In this document: in pieces, positions 10,242-21,123 of the stretch
Numbering within the stretch: the stretch's first letter is position 1
Layout: every line of letters starts with the position of its first letter
Source: Erwinia persicina
GTDB lineage: Bacteria; Pseudomonadota; Gammaproteobacteria; Enterobacterales; Enterobacteriaceae
Length of the DNA: 64,000 bases
NCBI RefSeq assembly: GCF_014838825.1
Contig: NZ_JACYMO010000002.1
Span: 478,269 to 542,268 of the forward strand
Reading direction: 5' to 3'
The notes under the pieces: model-generated
Databases searched by the model: none
What the model saw: only the letters and a program-made list of their open reading frames with translations
Told to the model about the DNA's origin: nothing
Translations under genes and position numbers: made by a program

Positions 10242-11269
10242 TCAGGATCTACCCTGAGCAACTCGGCGCGCAACTCCGTGAGGGGCTGCGCGCCTGCTAT
10301 TTATTGAGTGGTAATGAACCACTGCTGCTGCAGGAAGCGCAGGATGCCATCCGTGCTGCCGCCCAGCAGCAGGGCTTTACCGAACACTTCAGCGTCACGC
10401 TGGAAACCGGCACCGACTGGCAGGATATCTTTGCCACCTGCCAGGCCCTGAGCCTGTTCGCCAGCCGGCAGACGCTACAGCTGACCTTGCCGGACAGCGG
10501 CCCCAGTGCAGCCATGAGCGAACAGCTCCTGACGCTCTCAACGCTGCTGCACAGCGATATTTTACTGATCCTGCGCGTGGTGAAACTGACCAAAGCGCAG
10601 GAAAACAGCGCCTGGTATAAAGCCCTCAGCGCCCAGGGTGCGGTGGTTCCATGCCAGACGCCGGAGCAGGCCCAGCTGCCCCGCTGGGTATCTGCACGTG
10701 CCAAAAAGAATCAGTTAACGCTGGATGATGCAGCGAACCAGCTGCTCTGCTACTGCTATGAAGGTAATCTGCTTGCCCTGTCTCAGGCGCTGGAGCGGCT
10801 GTCGCTGCTGTGGCCTGATGGCAAGCTGACGCTGCCGCGCGTGGAGCAGGCGGTGAACGATGCGGCTCACTTCACGCCCTATCACTGGGTCGATGCCCTG
10901 CTGGCCGGGAAGAGTAAACGTGCGCTGCATATTCTGCGCCAGATGCACTCGGAAGATAGCGAACCGGTGATCCTGATGCGTACGCTACAGCGCGATCTGC
11001 TGCTGCTGGTGACGCTGCAGCGGCAGATGGCGCAAACGCCCCTGCGCGCACTGTTTGATCAGCATCGCGTGTGGCAAAACCGCCGTACGCTGTTCAGCGA
11101 TGCGTTACAGCGCCTGAGCGCGGCACAGCTCAGCCAGGCCGTGCGGCTACTGATGCAGATTGAACTGACGCTGAAGCAGGATTACGGTCAGTCCGTCTGG
11201 TCTGAACTGGAAACGCTGGCGCTGGTATTATGCCATCCGTCCTTCCCGGCGAGCTTCTGTGATGTCTGA
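10238..11269 (+). CDS. holA: DNA polymerase III delta subunit HolA
   Basis: Delta subunit of the clamp-loader complex; it opens the beta clamp. It has 343 residues, as in E. coli. The N terminus ([19 protein letters not shown]) with [19 protein letters not shown] is the conserved beta-interacting domain I, followed by the degenerate AAA+ domain and the C-terminal collar domain. The start overlaps the lptE stop and the end overlaps nadD, so translation of the three genes is coupled. Confidence 0.95.
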   Translation: MIRIYPEQLGAQLREGLRACYLLSGNEPLLLQEAQDAIRAAAQQQGFTEHFSVTLETGTDWQDIFATCQALSLFASRQTLQLTLPDSGPSAAMSEQLLTLSTLLHSDILLILRVVKLTKAQENSAWYKALSAQGAVVPCQTPEQAQLPRWVSARAKKNQLTLDDAANQLLCYCYEGNLLALSQALERLSLLWPDGKLTLPRVEQAVNDAAHFTPYHWVDALLAGKSKRALHILRQMHSEDSEPVILMRTLQRDLLLLVTLQRQMAQTPLRALFDQHRVWQNRRTLFSDALQRLSAAQLSQAVRLLMQIELTLKQDYGQSVWSELETLALVLCHPSFPASFCDV

Positions 11270-11918
11270 CCGTCCCGCGCTGCACGCGCTGTTTGGCGGC
11301 ACTTTTGATCCGATTCATTACGGTCATCTGCGGCCGGTGGAAGCGCTTGCGCAGGCCACCGGGCTGGCAAAGGTTACGCTGCTGCCTAATAACGTGCCCC
11401 CCCATCGTCCCCAGCCCGAAGCAACCCCGGCACAGCGGGTGGCCATGGTGAAACTGGCTATCGCCGGGCGTCCGCTGTTTGACCTGGATCTGAGGGAAAT
11501 GCAGCGCAAGACCCCGTCATACACTATTGAGACACTGGCTGCCGTACGCGCAGAACGCGGAGCCGCCCAGCCGCTGGCGTTTATCATCGGCCAGGACTCC
11601 CTGCTAACCTTACATAAGTGGCACCGCTGGCAGGATTTGCTGTCGCTGTGTCACCTGCTGGTCTGCCAGCGCCCCGGTTACCCCAGTCAGATGGAAACGC
11701 CCGCGCTGCAGAACTGGCTGGACCGTCATCTTGCGCAGCACCCGCAGGCGTTGCAGCACGCCCCGGCCGGTAAAATATTCCTGGCGCAGACACCGCTGCT
11801 CAATATCTCTGCGACCGAGATCCGCGCCCGCCGCCATCAGGGTCTCTCTGACGCTGATTTATTGCCTGAGGCCGTTAGCGATTATATCGATCGCGAGGGT
11901 TTATATCGGAAGTGTTAA
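11262..11918 (+). CDS. nadD: nicotinate-mononucleotide adenylyltransferase NadD
   Basis: Transfers AMP to nicotinic acid mononucleotide to give deamido-NAD, an essential step of NAD synthesis in the cytosol. The nucleotidyltransferase signature [12 protein letters not shown] is at about residues 11-22 and the ISATEIRAR motif is near the C terminus, both needed for ATP binding. Length is 218 residues from the ATG at 11262; a GTG at 11259 is also possible. The start overlaps the end of holA. No cobC-like gene follows, unlike E. coli. Confidence 0.95.
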   Translation: MSDRPALHALFGGTFDPIHYGHLRPVEALAQATGLAKVTLLPNNVPPHRPQPEATPAQRVAMVKLAIAGRPLFDLDLREMQRKTPSYTIETLAAVRAERGAAQPLAFIIGQDSLLTLHKWHRWQDLLSLCHLLVCQRPGYPSQMETPALQNWLDRHLAQHPQALQHAPAGKIFLAQTPLLNISATEIRARRHQGLSDADLLPEAVSDYIDREGLYRKC

Positions 11919-11923
11919 CAGCG

Positions 11924-11932
11924 TGATATACT
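11924..11932 (+). promoter_or_regulatory. extended -10 promoter for rsfS-rlmH-mrdAB
   Basis: TG-A-TATACT is an extended -10 element five bases after nadD, with no recognisable -35 hexamer upstream. It would drive the 115-base leader of rsfS and the genes behind it. Confidence 0.45.
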
Positions 11933-12047
11933 GCGCCGCTAATTTTTCCGGGTTTCAGGCCCGCAAACACACACTGTTACGGTTGTCGACACCGCTTTAC
12001 TGGTGGATATGCGATAACTTCAGACTTAAATCCCAAGGGGGAACCTT

Positions 12048-12365
12048 TTGCAAGGTCAAGCACTCCAAGACTTCGTCATTGATAAATGTGACGATTTAAA
12101 AGCGCAGGATATCGTCGCTATCGACGTCCAGGGCAAATCCAGCATCACCAGCTGCATGATTATCTGCACCGGTACCTCAACGCGTCATCTGGTTTCCATT
12201 GCAGAACACGTGGTCCAGGAAGCCAAGCTGATCGGTCTGGACGCATTCCGTGTTAACAGCCGTGCCCCAAGTGACTGGGTGGTCGTTGACCTCGGTGAAG
12301 TAATCGTTCACGTCATGGAAGCAGAGAGCCGTAAGCTCTACGAACTGGAAAAGCTCTGGAGTTAA
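12048..12365 (+). CDS. rsfS: ribosomal silencing factor RsfS (YbeB)
   Basis: Binds L14 of the 50S subunit and blocks subunit joining in stationary phase or starvation. It has 105 residues and starts from TTG after AAGGGGGAA, giving the family N terminus [13 protein letters not shown]; no better ATG exists. The Iojap/RsfS core [17 protein letters not shown] and the [15 protein letters not shown] block are fully conserved. It is three bases upstream of rlmH, as in most enterobacteria. Confidence 0.95.
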   Translation: MQGQALQDFVIDKCDDLKAQDIVAIDVQGKSSITSCMIICTGTSTRHLVSIAEHVVQEAKLIGLDAFRVNSRAPSDWVVVDLGEVIVHVMEAESRKLYELEKLWS

Positions 12366-12368
12366 GCC

Positions 12369-12839
12369 GTGAAGCTGCAACTGGTCGCCGTCGGCACGAA
12401 AATGCCTGACTGGGTACAAACAGGATTTATGGAATATCTGCGTCGTTTTCCAAAAGATATGCCATTTGAACTGGTTGAAGTCCCCGCCGGAAAACGCGGT
12501 AAGAATGCGGATATCAAACGCATTCTGGAAAAAGAAGGCGAAATGATGCTGGCAGCCGCAGGTAAAGGCAATCGCATCGTGACGCTGGATATACCGGGCC
12601 AGCCGTGGGAAACCCCGCAGCTTGCCAGCCAGTTGGAGCGCTGGAAGCAGGATGGCCGGGATGTCAGCCTGTTTATTGGCGGTCCGGAAGGCCTGTCACC
12701 CGCCTGCAAGGCCGCGGCGGAACAAAGCTGGTCACTCTCAGCGCTGACCCTGCCCCATCCGCTGGTACGCGTATTGGTTGCAGAGAGTTTGTATCGTGCA
12801 TGGAGCATTACTGCGAATCATCCTTATCATCGCGAATAG
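12369..12839 (+). CDS. rlmH: 23S rRNA pseudouridine-1915 N3-methyltransferase RlmH
   Basis: SPOUT methyltransferase (formerly YbeA) that methylates pseudouridine 1915 in helix 69 of 23S rRNA using SAM. It has 156 residues beginning with GTG ([15 protein letters not shown]). The trefoil-knot SAM site is seen as [11 protein letters not shown] and the C-terminal [24 protein letters not shown]. It works on the assembled 70S ribosome, which suits its pairing with rsfS. It is followed by mrdA after 33 bases. Confidence 0.96.
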   Translation: MKLQLVAVGTKMPDWVQTGFMEYLRRFPKDMPFELVEVPAGKRGKNADIKRILEKEGEMMLAAAGKGNRIVTLDIPGQPWETPQLASQLERWKQDGRDVSLFIGGPEGLSPACKAAAEQSWSLSALTLPHPLVRVLVAESLYRAWSITANHPYHRE

Positions 12840-12872
12840 CAGATAAGGTTAACCGGACAGACAAAGCAGCGG

Positions 12873-14777
12873 ATGAAATTACAACGTAACTCCTTTCGTG
12901 ACTACACCGCCGAGCAGACGCTGTTTGTTCGCCGGGCTCTGATCGCATTTTTTGGCATTATTGTGCTCTCCGGTGTACTGGTAGCAAATCTTTACCACCT
13001 GCAAATCGTTCGCTTTGACGACTACAGAACCCGCTCTAACGAGAACCGTATTAAACTGGTTCCTGTCGCGCCCAGCCGTGGCATTATCTACGATCGTAAC
13101 GGCATTCCGCTGGCGCTTAACCGCACCATTTATCAGCTTGAGCTGATGCCGGAAAAAGTGGATAACCTGCAAAAAACACTGCAGGAGCTGAAACCGATTG
13201 TCGATCTGACCGATGAAGATATCGACGCATTTCAAAAAGAGCGCAAACGCTCGCGCCGCTTTACCTCGATTGCCGTGAAAACCAGCCTGAACGACGTTCA
13301 GGTAGCGCGTTTCGCCGTCAATCAGTACCGTTTCCCCGGCGTTGAAGTTAAAGGCTATCAGCGACGTTACTACCCTTATGGCTCGGCGCTCACCCACGTT
13401 CTGGGCTATGTCTCCAAGATTAATGACCGCGATGTTGAGCGTCTGGATAAAGAAGGCAAGTGGCCCAATTACGCGGCGACCCATGATATCGGTAAGCTGG
13501 GCATCGAACGCTATTACGAAGATGTGCTGCACGGTAAAACCGGTTATGAAGAGGTGGAAGTCAATAACCGGGGCCGCGTGATCCGCCAGCTGCATGAACA
13601 GTCGCCCCAGGCCGGTCGCGATATCTATCTGACGATTGACCTGAAGCTGCAGCAGTACATTGAAACCCTGCTGACCGGCAGCCGTGCGGCGGTGGTGGTC
13701 ACCGACCCGCGTAATGGTGAAATTCTGGCGATGGTTTCCATGCCCAGCTACGATCCTAACCTCTTTGTCGATGGGATCTCCAGCAAGGACTACAACGGCC
13801 TGCTGCATGATGAAAACCGTCCGCTGATTAACCGCGCCACCCAGGGGGCCTATCCACCGGCCTCCACGGTTAAGCCTTACATTGCGGTATCGGCGCTGAC
13901 CGCAGGGGTGATCACTCGCAATACCTCGCTGTTCGATCCCGGCTGGTGGCAGCTTCCCGGTTCAGAGAAGCGCTTCCGCGACTGGAAACGCTGGGGGCAT
14001 GGCCGCCTGAATGTCACCAAGTCCCTTGAAGAATCAGCGGATACCTTCTTCTACCAGGTCGCCTATGATATGGGCATTGACCGCCTGAGCGAATGGATGA
14101 CCAAGTTTGGCTACGGGCATCTGACGGGCATCGATCTGATCGAAGAAACACCGGGCAACATGCCGACCCGCGAGTGGAAAATGAAGCGCTTTAAGAAACC
14201 CTGGTATCAGGGGGACACCATCCCGGTAGGCATCGGCCAGGGCTACTGGACAGCGACGCCGGTACAAATGAACAAAGCGCTGATGATCCTGATTAACGAT
14301 GGGGTGATCAAAACCCCGCACCTGATGATGGATACGATGCAGGGCGGAGTGAAAGTGCCGTGGCGTCAGCCACAGAGCGCCCCTATCGCCGACATTCATA
14401 CTGGTTACTGGGAAATTGCCAAAGACGGGATGTACGGCGTGGCCAACCGTCCGAACGGTACGGCACGTAAAAGCTTCGAAGATGCGCCATATAAAATCGC
14501 CGCCAAGTCCGGTACGGCACAGGTATTTGGTCTGAAAGCCAACGAGACCTACAATGCCCACAAACTGACCGAACGTCTGCGCGATCATAAGCTGATGACA
14601 GCCTTTGCCCCTTATGACCACCCGCGCGTGGCCGTCAGTATCATTCTTGAAAATGGCGGCGCAGGACCGGCAGTCGGCACCATCATGCGCCAAATCCTCG
14701 ACCATATTATCCTTGGCGATAACAATACTAACCTGCCTGACGCTGCCCCCACGCCGCCAGGCTATGAAGGTGAATAA
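12873..14777 (+). CDS. mrdA: penicillin-binding protein 2 (MrdA)
   Basis: Peptidoglycan DD-transpeptidase of the elongasome, 634 residues. It has an N-terminal anchor helix (about 22-42), a non-catalytic dimerisation domain (VAPSRGIIYDRNGIPLALN near 65-85) and a periplasmic transpeptidase domain. The active-site motifs are visible: SxxK in YPPASTVKPY near 330, SxN-type SAD in EESADTFFYQ and KSGT in AAKSGTAQVFG near 545. It works with RodA, encoded next, in lateral wall synthesis. Confidence 0.97.
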   Translation: MKLQRNSFRDYTAEQTLFVRRALIAFFGIIVLSGVLVANLYHLQIVRFDDYRTRSNENRIKLVPVAPSRGIIYDRNGIPLALNRTIYQLELMPEKVDNLQKTLQELKPIVDLTDEDIDAFQKERKRSRRFTSIAVKTSLNDVQVARFAVNQYRFPGVEVKGYQRRYYPYGSALTHVLGYVSKINDRDVERLDKEGKWPNYAATHDIGKLGIERYYEDVLHGKTGYEEVEVNNRGRVIRQLHEQSPQAGRDIYLTIDLKLQQYIETLLTGSRAAVVVTDPRNGEILAMVSMPSYDPNLFVDGISSKDYNGLLHDENRPLINRATQGAYPPASTVKPYIAVSALTAGVITRNTSLFDPGWWQLPGSEKRFRDWKRWGHGRLNVTKSLEESADTFFYQVAYDMGIDRLSEWMTKFGYGHLTGIDLIEETPGNMPTREWKMKRFKKPWYQGDTIPVGIGQGYWTATPVQMNKALMILINDGVIKTPHLMMDTMQGGVKVPWRQPQSAPIADIHTGYWEIAKDGMYGVANRPNGTARKSFEDAPYKIAAKSGTAQVFGLKANETYNAHKLTERLRDHKLMTAFAPYDHPRVAVSIILENGGAGPAVGTIMRQILDHIILGDNNTNLPDAAPTPPGYEGE

Positions 14778-14783
14778 CCGGTT

Positions 14784-15896
14784 ATGAATGATAGCCATCA
14801 GAAAAAGACAATCTGGACACGAATCCATATTGATCCCCTGTTTTGTCTGATCATCACCGCGCTGTTAGTTTACAGCGCGCTGGTGATGTGGAGCGCCAGC
14901 GGCCAGGATCCGGGCATGATGGAGCGTAAGCTGGGACAGATTGCCATGGGGGTGATCGTCATGCTGGTCATGGCGCAGATCCCACCGCGCGTCTATGAAG
15001 GCTGGGCACCCTATCTGTACATTATTTGTGTAATCTTACTGATTGCCGTTGATGCCTTTGGCCATATCAGTAAAGGGGCACAGCGCTGGCTTGATCTGGG
15101 CGTCGTCCGTTTTCAGCCGTCCGAGATTGCCAAAATTGCCGTACCGCTGATGGTCGCGCGGTTTATCAACCGCGATGTCTGTCCACCGACGTTGAAAAAC
15201 ACCGGTATCGCTCTGGTACTGATCTTTATGCCGACCCTGCTGGTGGCCGCTCAGCCCGACCTCGGGACTTCTATTCTGATCGCTGCCTCAGGGCTGTTTG
15301 TGCTGTTCCTGTCCGGCATGAGCTGGAAGCTGATCGCCGTCGCCGTGCTGCTGGTGGCCGCTTTTATTCCGATCCTGTGGTTCTTCCTGATGCATGACTA
15401 TCAGCGTGACCGCGTGATGATGCTGCTCGATCCGGAAAGCGACCCGCTGGGCGCTGGCTATCATATCATTCAGTCGAAGATTGCCATTGGCTCCGGAGGG
15501 CTGCGCGGTAAAGGCTGGCTGCACGGCACGCAGTCGCAGCTTGAGTTCCTGCCCGAGCGCCACACCGACTTTATTTTTGCCGTCCTGGCAGAAGAATTAG
15601 GATTAGTCGGCGTGCTGGTTCTGCTGATACTCTACGTGCTTCTGATTATGCGCGGCCTGACCATGGCCGCCCGCGCGCAGACAACCTTTGGGCGCGTGAT
15701 GGCCGGTGGCATGATGCTGATCTTCTTTGTTTATGTCTTCGTAAACATCGGTATGGTCAGCGGCATTTTGCCGGTGGTTGGGGTACCGTTACCGCTGGTC
15801 AGTTACGGGGGTTCCGCGCTGATCGTTCTGATGGCCGGGTTCGGGATCATTATGTCGATTCACACCCATCGAAAACTGTTGTCGAAGAGCGTTTAA
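14784..15896 (+). CDS. mrdB: RodA (MrdB), SEDS peptidoglycan glycosyltransferase
   Basis: Integral inner-membrane SEDS-family polymerase that makes glycan strands from lipid II with PBP2. It has 370 residues and about ten membrane helices. Family marks include [16 protein letters not shown] early on, the [23 protein letters not shown] block, [15 protein letters not shown] with the catalytic-region Asp, and the C-terminal [22 protein letters not shown]. It starts six bases after mrdA. Confidence 0.97.
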   Translation: MNDSHQKKTIWTRIHIDPLFCLIITALLVYSALVMWSASGQDPGMMERKLGQIAMGVIVMLVMAQIPPRVYEGWAPYLYIICVILLIAVDAFGHISKGAQRWLDLGVVRFQPSEIAKIAVPLMVARFINRDVCPPTLKNTGIALVLIFMPTLLVAAQPDLGTSILIAASGLFVLFLSGMSWKLIAVAVLLVAAFIPILWFFLMHDYQRDRVMMLLDPESDPLGAGYHIIQSKIAIGSGGLRGKGWLHGTQSQLEFLPERHTDFIFAVLAEELGLVGVLVLLILYVLLIMRGLTMAARAQTTFGRVMAGGMMLIFFVYVFVNIGMVSGILPVVGVPLPLVSYGGSALIVLMAGFGIIMSIHTHRKLLSKSV

Positions 15897-15907
15897 GAGG
15901 CACACAC

Positions 15908-17056
15908 ATGCGTAAGGATTGGCTTTGGATTGCCCTGGCGTCAGCGATGCTGGCAGCCTGTACTACTGACAGCGACCAGCAAGCGCCTGTCACCCAGCAG
16001 CAGGCGGCCTATAATGGCCCGGTTGTCGAAATCGGCGGGGCAGAGCCGCGCTATGAACCCGTTAATCCCGGGACTAACCAGGATTACTCGGTGAACGGCA
16101 AAAATTATAAAATTGTCAAAGATCCGTCCAACTTCAGCCAGGTTGGCCTGGCCGCCTGGTACGGTGAAGAAGCCAACGGCAACCGCACCGCAACCGGTGA
16201 AACTTTCGATCCGAACGCCATGACCGCCGCGCATCCCACCCTGCCGCTGCCCAGCTATGTTCGCGTTACCAATATCGCCAATGGTCGTATGATTGTGGTG
16301 CGTGTCAACGATCGCGGCCCTTATACCCCGGGCCGCATTATCGATCTGTCGCGCGCCGCGGGCGACCGCCTGAATATCTCGAACAACAGTAAAGTCCGCA
16401 TCGATTATATTAATGTGGCACCGGACGGAACCCTGTCGGGCCCGGGTACCATCGGTACCACCGTCGCGAAGCAGAGCTATGCCCTGCCCGCCCGCCCGGA
16501 CATTGGCGGGGGTATGGCGGTGATGGGCGGCGGTGCAGCAGCAGCACCGTCCATGTCATCACAGCCGGTACAGTATTCCAGCCCTCAGCCGCAGGAAACC
16601 GACCAGCAATCGACGCGCCCGGTGGATAACAGCACGCTGACCGGGGGTGACAGTTCCACCGGTGCTCCGGTGCGCAGCAGTGGCTTCCTCGGCGCAGCAC
16701 AGCCCTTACCGGGTGGCGTACTGGAAAGCAGTGAGCCGGTATCAGCCGCACCCGCCGCCGCCAGTGCTGCAGCGGTTTCCGCCCCTGCCGCTGTATCACA
16801 ACCTGCGGCCAGCAGTACCGGCGGCAACTATGTGGTGCAGGTCGGAGCCCTGAAAGACGGCCCACGCGCACAGGCGCTGGCCACCAGCCTGGGTAAGCAG
16901 TTTGGCGTGCCGGGCTCCGTCGAGAGCAGCGGTAACGTTTACCGCGTACAGTTGGGTCGCTTCACCTCCCGCCAGCAGGCTGCCGCATTACAGCAGCGCC
17001 TGGCAAGCGAAGCGCAGCAACAATCGTTTATTACCGTCGCACCTGGCTCAATGTAA
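15908..17056 (+). CDS. rlpA: RlpA, septal-ring lytic transglycosylase lipoprotein
   Basis: Outer-membrane lipoprotein with a lipobox ending MLAAC (Cys near residue 18). The double-psi beta-barrel catalytic domain spans about 75-165, with [19 protein letters not shown], the acidic residue in [18 protein letters not shown] and the VRVNDRGPY motif. A long Ala/Ser/Gln/Pro-rich linker (about 180-300) leads to a C-terminal SPOR domain ([17 protein letters not shown]) that binds denuded glycans at the septum. It has 382 residues, close to the E. coli protein. In Pseudomonas RlpA is a lytic transglycosylase for stem-free strands; activity in enterobacteria is less certain. Confidence 0.94.
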   Translation: MRKDWLWIALASAMLAACTTDSDQQAPVTQQQAAYNGPVVEIGGAEPRYEPVNPGTNQDYSVNGKNYKIVKDPSNFSQVGLAAWYGEEANGNRTATGETFDPNAMTAAHPTLPLPSYVRVTNIANGRMIVVRVNDRGPYTPGRIIDLSRAAGDRLNISNNSKVRIDYINVAPDGTLSGPGTIGTTVAKQSYALPARPDIGGGMAVMGGGAAAAPSMSSQPVQYSSPQPQETDQQSTRPVDNSTLTGGDSSTGAPVRSSGFLGAAQPLPGGVLESSEPVSAAPAAASAAAVSAPAAVSQPAASSTGGNYVVQVGALKDGPRAQALATSLGKQFGVPGSVESSGNVYRVQLGRFTSRQQAAALQQRLASEAQQQSFITVAPGSM

Positions 17057-17154
17057 TTCTCTGTGGCCCCCCTGATTTAGGCGGGTCCCGGCTGGATGAT
17101 TTTGCTATAGTGAGTCACTTTTTTAACCTAGCCCATGGATGTTGTCGTCCTTAC

Positions 17155-18366
17155 ATGAACACTCTCAAGCCATCCCGACTGCTCAAACGCCTGACCACAG
17201 GCACGCTTATCGCCCTCAGCCTCAACGTTGTCGCCTATGCTGACGACCTGAACATCAAAACCATGATCCCCGGCGTGCCGGAGATTGATGCTGAAGCCTA
17301 CGTTCTGATCGACTACAACTCAGGGAAGGTGCTGGCTGAGAAAAACGCCGATGCACGCCGTGACCCGGCGAGCCTGACGAAAATGATGACCAGCTATGTC
17401 ATCGGCCAGGCGGTTAAAGCCGGTAAAATCCATCAGGATGATATCGTCACCGTCGGGAAAGACGCCTGGGCAACCGGTAATCCGGTATTCAAGGGCTCAT
17501 CGCTGATGTTCCTGAAACCCGGCGACCGCGTACCAGTGTCACAGCTGACACGCGGCATCGTCCTGCAATCAGGTAACGATGCCTGCGTAGCCATGGCTGA
17601 TTATGTCGCCGGCAGCCAGGACGCGTTCGTGGGCCTGATGAATAACTACGTAAAAGCGCTTGGTCTGCAAAACACCCATTTCCAGACGGTCCACGGTCTG
17701 GATGCCGAAGGTCAGTACAGCTCACCGCGCGATATGGCGCTGATTGGCCGGGCGCTGATCCGTGACGTACCGGACGAATATGCGGTTTACCACGAAAAAG
17801 AGTTTACCTTCAATAATATCCGCCAGATGAACCGTAATGGTCTGCTGTGGGATACCAGCCTGAATGTCGACGGCATCAAAACCGGGCACACGGAAGCCGC
17901 CGGTTATAACCTGGTCGCCTCAGCCACCGAAGGCCAGATGCGTCTGATCTCTGCGGTAATGGGCGGTCGCACCTACAAAGGTCGTGAAACCGAAAGTAAG
18001 AAACTGCTGACGTGGGGCTTCCGCTTCTTTGAAACTGTTGCCCCCCTGAAGGCGGGTAAAGAATTCGCCTCTGAGCCGGTCTGGTTCGGTAACAGTGACC
18101 GCGTACAGCTGGGCGTTGAGAAAGATGTCTTCCTGACCATTCCGCGCGGCCGGATGAAAGATCTGAAAGCCAGCTACACCCTGACCAACACCGAACTGCA
18201 CGCTCCGCTGCAGAAAAACCAGGTAGTGGGCAGCATTAACTTCCAGCTGGATGGAAAAACCATTGAGCAGCACCCGCTGGTGGTGCTGAACGCAATGCCG
18301 GAAGGCGGTTTCTTTGGTCGCATCGTGGATTATATCAAACTGATGTTCCACCACTGGTTTGGTTGA
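17155..18366 (+). CDS. dacA: D-alanyl-D-alanine carboxypeptidase DacA (PBP5)
   Basis: Major DD-carboxypeptidase, which trims the terminal D-Ala of stem pentapeptides. The chosen ATG gives [18 protein letters not shown] and a Sec signal peptide ending AYA, making 403 residues as in E. coli; a longer frame open from 17110 lacks signal character. Active-site motifs are SxxK in [11 protein letters not shown] in [10 protein letters not shown] and KTG in [11 protein letters not shown]. The C terminus ([15 protein letters not shown]) is an amphipathic membrane anchor. A hairpin follows it. Confidence 0.96.
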   Translation: MNTLKPSRLLKRLTTGTLIALSLNVVAYADDLNIKTMIPGVPEIDAEAYVLIDYNSGKVLAEKNADARRDPASLTKMMTSYVIGQAVKAGKIHQDDIVTVGKDAWATGNPVFKGSSLMFLKPGDRVPVSQLTRGIVLQSGNDACVAMADYVAGSQDAFVGLMNNYVKALGLQNTHFQTVHGLDAEGQYSSPRDMALIGRALIRDVPDEYAVYHEKEFTFNNIRQMNRNGLLWDTSLNVDGIKTGHTEAAGYNLVASATEGQMRLISAVMGGRTYKGRETESKKLLTWGFRFFETVAPLKAGKEFASEPVWFGNSDRVQLGVEKDVFLTIPRGRMKDLKASYTLTNTELHAPLQKNQVVGSINFQLDGKTIEQHPLVVLNAMPEGGFFGRIVDYIKLMFHHWFG

Positions 18367-18426
18367 TCACCCCGTTTTTTAGCGCCGTTCACCCTCGGTA
18401 TGACGCGTGAACCGCTACCCGCCTGA

Positions 18427-18450
18427 AGGGCCGATCACCAGATCGGCCCT
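18427..18450 (+). terminator. stem-loop after dacA
   Basis: A perfect 10-bp stem AGGGCCGATC (18427-18436) and GATCGGCCCT (18441-18450) encloses an ACCA tetraloop. It lies 60 bases after dacA and about 90 bases before ybeD. There is no U-tract, so termination is likely but not proven. Confidence 0.5.
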
Positions 18451-18540
18451 ACTTGAAATATCCCTGAAATATCCCCATATTGTTAGTATCTGTGAACTCC
18501 TGCTGCGGCAGGAGTACTTGTTTGTGTCACCGGAGTCCCT

Positions 18541-18804
18541 ATGAAAACCAATCTTAAAGAACTGCTCGAATTCCCCACCTCTTTTACCTATAAAGTGATG
18601 GGTCTGGCACAGCCGGAGCTGGTCGATCAAGTGGTTGAAGTCGTACAGCGCCATGCGCCAGGCGATTACTCTCCGGACGTCAAGCCCAGCAGTAAAGGCA
18701 ACTATCACTCCGTGTCGATTACCATTACGGCAACCCACATCGAGCAGGTAGAGACCCTGTACGATGAGCTGGGCAAGATTGAAATTGTCCGCATGGTACT
18801 GTAA
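18541..18804 (+). CDS. ybeD: YbeD, DUF493 family regulatory-like protein
   Basis: Small cytosolic protein of 87 residues with the DUF493 ferredoxin-like fold (ACT-like). The motifs [16 protein letters not shown] and [18 protein letters not shown] are almost the same as in E. coli. Its role is unknown; conserved placement between dacA and lipB suggests a link to lipoate or envelope functions, but nothing in the sequence proves it. The start follows CACCGGAGTC. Confidence 0.93.
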   Translation: MKTNLKELLEFPTSFTYKVMGLAQPELVDQVVEVVQRHAPGDYSPDVKPSSKGNYHSVSITITATHIEQVETLYDELGKIEIVRMVL

Positions 18805-18888
18805 CCCTGACGTCGGGCGGGGCAGGCTGGTTCTTGCCCTGTACCGACGTTATACTGCTCCCCTCTTCAGCCAACCGGATCCTCCGTT

Positions 18889-19548
18889 TTGTCTCAACAT
18901 ACCCTGATTGTACGCCAGCTTGGCATCCAGCCCTGGGCCCCTGTCTCTCTCGCCATGCACCAGTTTACCGACCAGCGTCATGATGAAACGCCGGACGAAA
19001 TCTGGCTGGTGGAACACCTGCCGGTCTTTACTCAGGGCCAGGCGGGTAAAAGCGAACATCTGCTGATGCCCGGCGATATTCCGGTGATGCAGAGCGATCG
19101 CGGTGGTCAGGTGACCTACCACGGACCCGGTCAGCAGGTGATGTATGTGATGATCAATCTGAAGCGTCGTAAGGTCGGTGTGCGTCAGCTGGTTACCGCT
19201 CTGGAACAGACCGTGATCGCGACTCTGGCTCGCTTTTCCGTCAGCGCCAGCGCGCGGGCTGATGCGCCGGGCGTCTACGTAGACGATAAAAAAATCTGCT
19301 CGCTCGGGTTACGTATCCGGCACGGCTGCTCGTTTCACGGGCTGGCCCTGAATGTCGACATGGATTTAACGCCCTTTCTGCGTATTAATCCCTGCGGTTA
19401 TGCCGGGATGGAGATGACGCAGCTGTCGGCCCTTACCCCCAGGGTGACCCCCGACGATGTGCGCCCCCTGCTGATTGCCAATTTTGCCAGTCAGCTGGCA
19501 ATAACTGACGTTTCCTGGAGCGAAAACACCCAACTGCCGTTAAGATAA
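18889..19548 (+). CDS. lipB: octanoyl-[ACP]:protein N-octanoyltransferase LipB
   Basis: Transfers the octanoyl group from ACP to lipoyl domains, the first step of lipoate synthesis. It has 219 residues from a TTG start ([12 protein letters not shown]), the position that gives the family N terminus. Substrate-pocket motifs are present: [39 protein letters not shown] with the catalytic Lys, and [14 protein letters not shown] with the catalytic Cys. The last 25 residues diverge from E. coli, as is common. It is followed by lipA after 188 bases. Confidence 0.95.
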   Translation: MSQHTLIVRQLGIQPWAPVSLAMHQFTDQRHDETPDEIWLVEHLPVFTQGQAGKSEHLLMPGDIPVMQSDRGGQVTYHGPGQQVMYVMINLKRRKVGVRQLVTALEQTVIATLARFSVSASARADAPGVYVDDKKICSLGLRIRHGCSFHGLALNVDMDLTPFLRINPCGYAGMEMTQLSALTPRVTPDDVRPLLIANFASQLAITDVSWSENTQLPLR

Positions 19549-19600
19549 GGGCGGGGGTATGTTGATTTACAATTCTGTAACGCTTTCTCGCTCAGGCAGG

Positions 19601-19629
19601 CTGAATCTGTTGCAAGGAGGTGATATAAT
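19601..19629 (+). promoter_or_regulatory. possible promoter of lipA
   Basis: TATAAT at 19624-19629 is a perfect -10 hexamer about 100 bases before the lipA ATG. The -35 region at the right spacing (CTGAAT, 19601-19606) is poor, so an activator or a weak promoter is implied. Confidence 0.35.
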
Positions 19630-19736
19630 TTTTTGCGCTTTTTCAAATAAAGTTGAAAATCACCAACTCATTGAGTGTTCGCGGCTGTTTTAGCACCCTA
19701 CAGATTGCCGCAATCCAACCTGGAACCTGCAAGAAT

Positions 19737-20702
19737 ATGAGTAAACCTATCGTGATGGAACGCGGTGTTAAATACCGCGACGCAGACAAAATGGCACTGA
19801 TCCCGGTGAAAACCGTGGTCACCGAGCGCACGGAGATCTTACGTAAGCCGGAGTGGATGCGTATTAAGCTTCCCGCTGATTCCAGCCGCATCCAGGGCAT
19901 CAAAGCCGCGATGCGTAAAAATGGTCTGCACTCCGTTTGCGAAGAGGCCTCCTGCCCTAACCTTGCTGAATGCTTCAACCACGGTACGGCAACCTTTATG
20001 ATTTTGGGTGCCATCTGCACGCGTCGCTGCCCGTTCTGCGATGTGGCCCACGGTCGTCCAATGACCCCGGATGCGAACGAACCCGGTAAGCTGGCACAGA
20101 CTATTGCTGATATGGCGCTGCGCTACGTGGTGATCACCTCCGTGGACCGAGACGATCTGCGCGACGGGGGGGCACAGCATTTTGCCGACTGTATCCGCGC
20201 GATCCGCGAGAAAAGCCCGGCGATTAAAATCGAAACGCTGGTCCCTGACTTCCGCGGTCGTATGGATCGCGCCCTTGAAATCCTGATTGATACACCACCG
20301 GATGTGTTTAACCACAACCTGGAAAACGTGCCGCGCGTGTATCGTCAGGTCCGTCCTGGCGCGAACTATGACTGGTCACTGAAGCTGCTGGAGCGTTTTA
20401 AAGAAGCACACCCGGACATCCCGACCAAGTCGGGCCTGATGGTCGGCCTGGGCGAAACCAACGCGGAGATCGTGGAAGTCATGCGCGATCTGCGCCGTCA
20501 CGGTGTCACCATGCTGACGCTGGGGCAGTATCTCTCGCCAAGCCGTCACCATCTTCCGGTACAGCGTTATGTCAGCCCGGCTGAGTTCGATGAAATGAAA
20601 GAGGCCGCAATGGACATGGGCTTCACTCATGCAGCCTGTGGCCCGTTTGTGCGCTCCTCTTATCATGCCGATATGCAGGCGAAGGGGTTAGAGGTTAAAT
20701 AA
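19737..20702 (+). CDS. lipA: lipoyl synthase LipA
   Basis: Radical-SAM enzyme that inserts two sulfur atoms into octanoylated domains. The ATG at 19737 gives [19 protein letters not shown] and 321 residues, matching E. coli; an upstream in-frame ATG at 19653 would add 28 residues without family support. The auxiliary cluster motif is [12 protein letters not shown] (C-x4-C-x5-C) and the radical-SAM motif is CTRRCPFC (C-x3-C-x2-C). The conserved C-terminal RSSYHAD supplies the serine ligand of the auxiliary cluster. It acts after LipB. Confidence 0.97.
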   Translation: MSKPIVMERGVKYRDADKMALIPVKTVVTERTEILRKPEWMRIKLPADSSRIQGIKAAMRKNGLHSVCEEASCPNLAECFNHGTATFMILGAICTRRCPFCDVAHGRPMTPDANEPGKLAQTIADMALRYVVITSVDRDDLRDGGAQHFADCIRAIREKSPAIKIETLVPDFRGRMDRALEILIDTPPDVFNHNLENVPRVYRQVRPGANYDWSLKLLERFKEAHPDIPTKSGLMVGLGETNAEIVEVMRDLRRHGVTMLTLGQYLSPSRHHLPVQRYVSPAEFDEMKEAAMDMGFTHAACGPFVRSSYHADMQAKGLEVK

Positions 20703-20760
20703 AAGAGCTTCTGCGATCTGACAGATCGTGATACGCCGCCGGCCAGCCCCGGCCCAAAAA

Positions 20761-20790
20761 AAAACGGATGACAGCGTCATCCGTTTTTTT
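20761..20790. terminator. bidirectional terminator between lipA and tatE
   Basis: The stem CGGATGAC (20765-20772) and GTCATCCG (20776-20783), with loop AGC, is flanked by an A-run on the left and TTTTTTT (20784-20790) on the right. It can therefore terminate both lipA (+) and tatE (-) transcripts. Confidence 0.85.
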
Positions 20791-20802
20791 ATGCGGTCAG
20801 CC

Positions 20803-21009
20803 TCATTCTTTATGAGTAACCTGCCCGGCGGGTTTTTCTTCTGTCGCCATTTTTTGCGCGGCGGAAGTGTCGTCATCATTCATCGCCTTTTTGAACCCCT
20901 TGATGGCTGAACCTAAGTCCCCACCCAGGGTGCGCAGCTTTTTGGTTCCGAATAACAGGACGATTAATGCGCCAACGATCAGCAATTTGGCGAGACTGAT
21001 ACCTTCCAT
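20803..21009 (-). CDS. tatE: TatE, twin-arginine translocase subunit
   Basis: TatA-family protein, 68 residues. A short N-terminal transmembrane helix ([20 protein letters not shown]) leads into the hinge and amphipathic helix ([19 protein letters not shown]), then an acidic/lysine tail. It is a minor functional copy of TatA that exports folded proteins. A substrate candidate is the RR-signal binding protein near the end of this window. It is transcribed convergently to lipA, as in E. coli. Confidence 0.95.
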   Translation of the reverse strand: MEGISLAKLLIVGALIVLLFGTKKLRTLGGDLGSAIKGFKKAMNDDDTSAAQKMATEEKPAGQVTHKE

Positions 21010-21123
21010 ACTTACCTTCTTTAATTAACCTGACCACCGATACTCGTGATTACGCGAGCACACCGGGAAGTATTAACGCGCGCTTCGCAGGGCAATTCAA
21101 CCGCAAGCTGTAACAAAAGGTGT

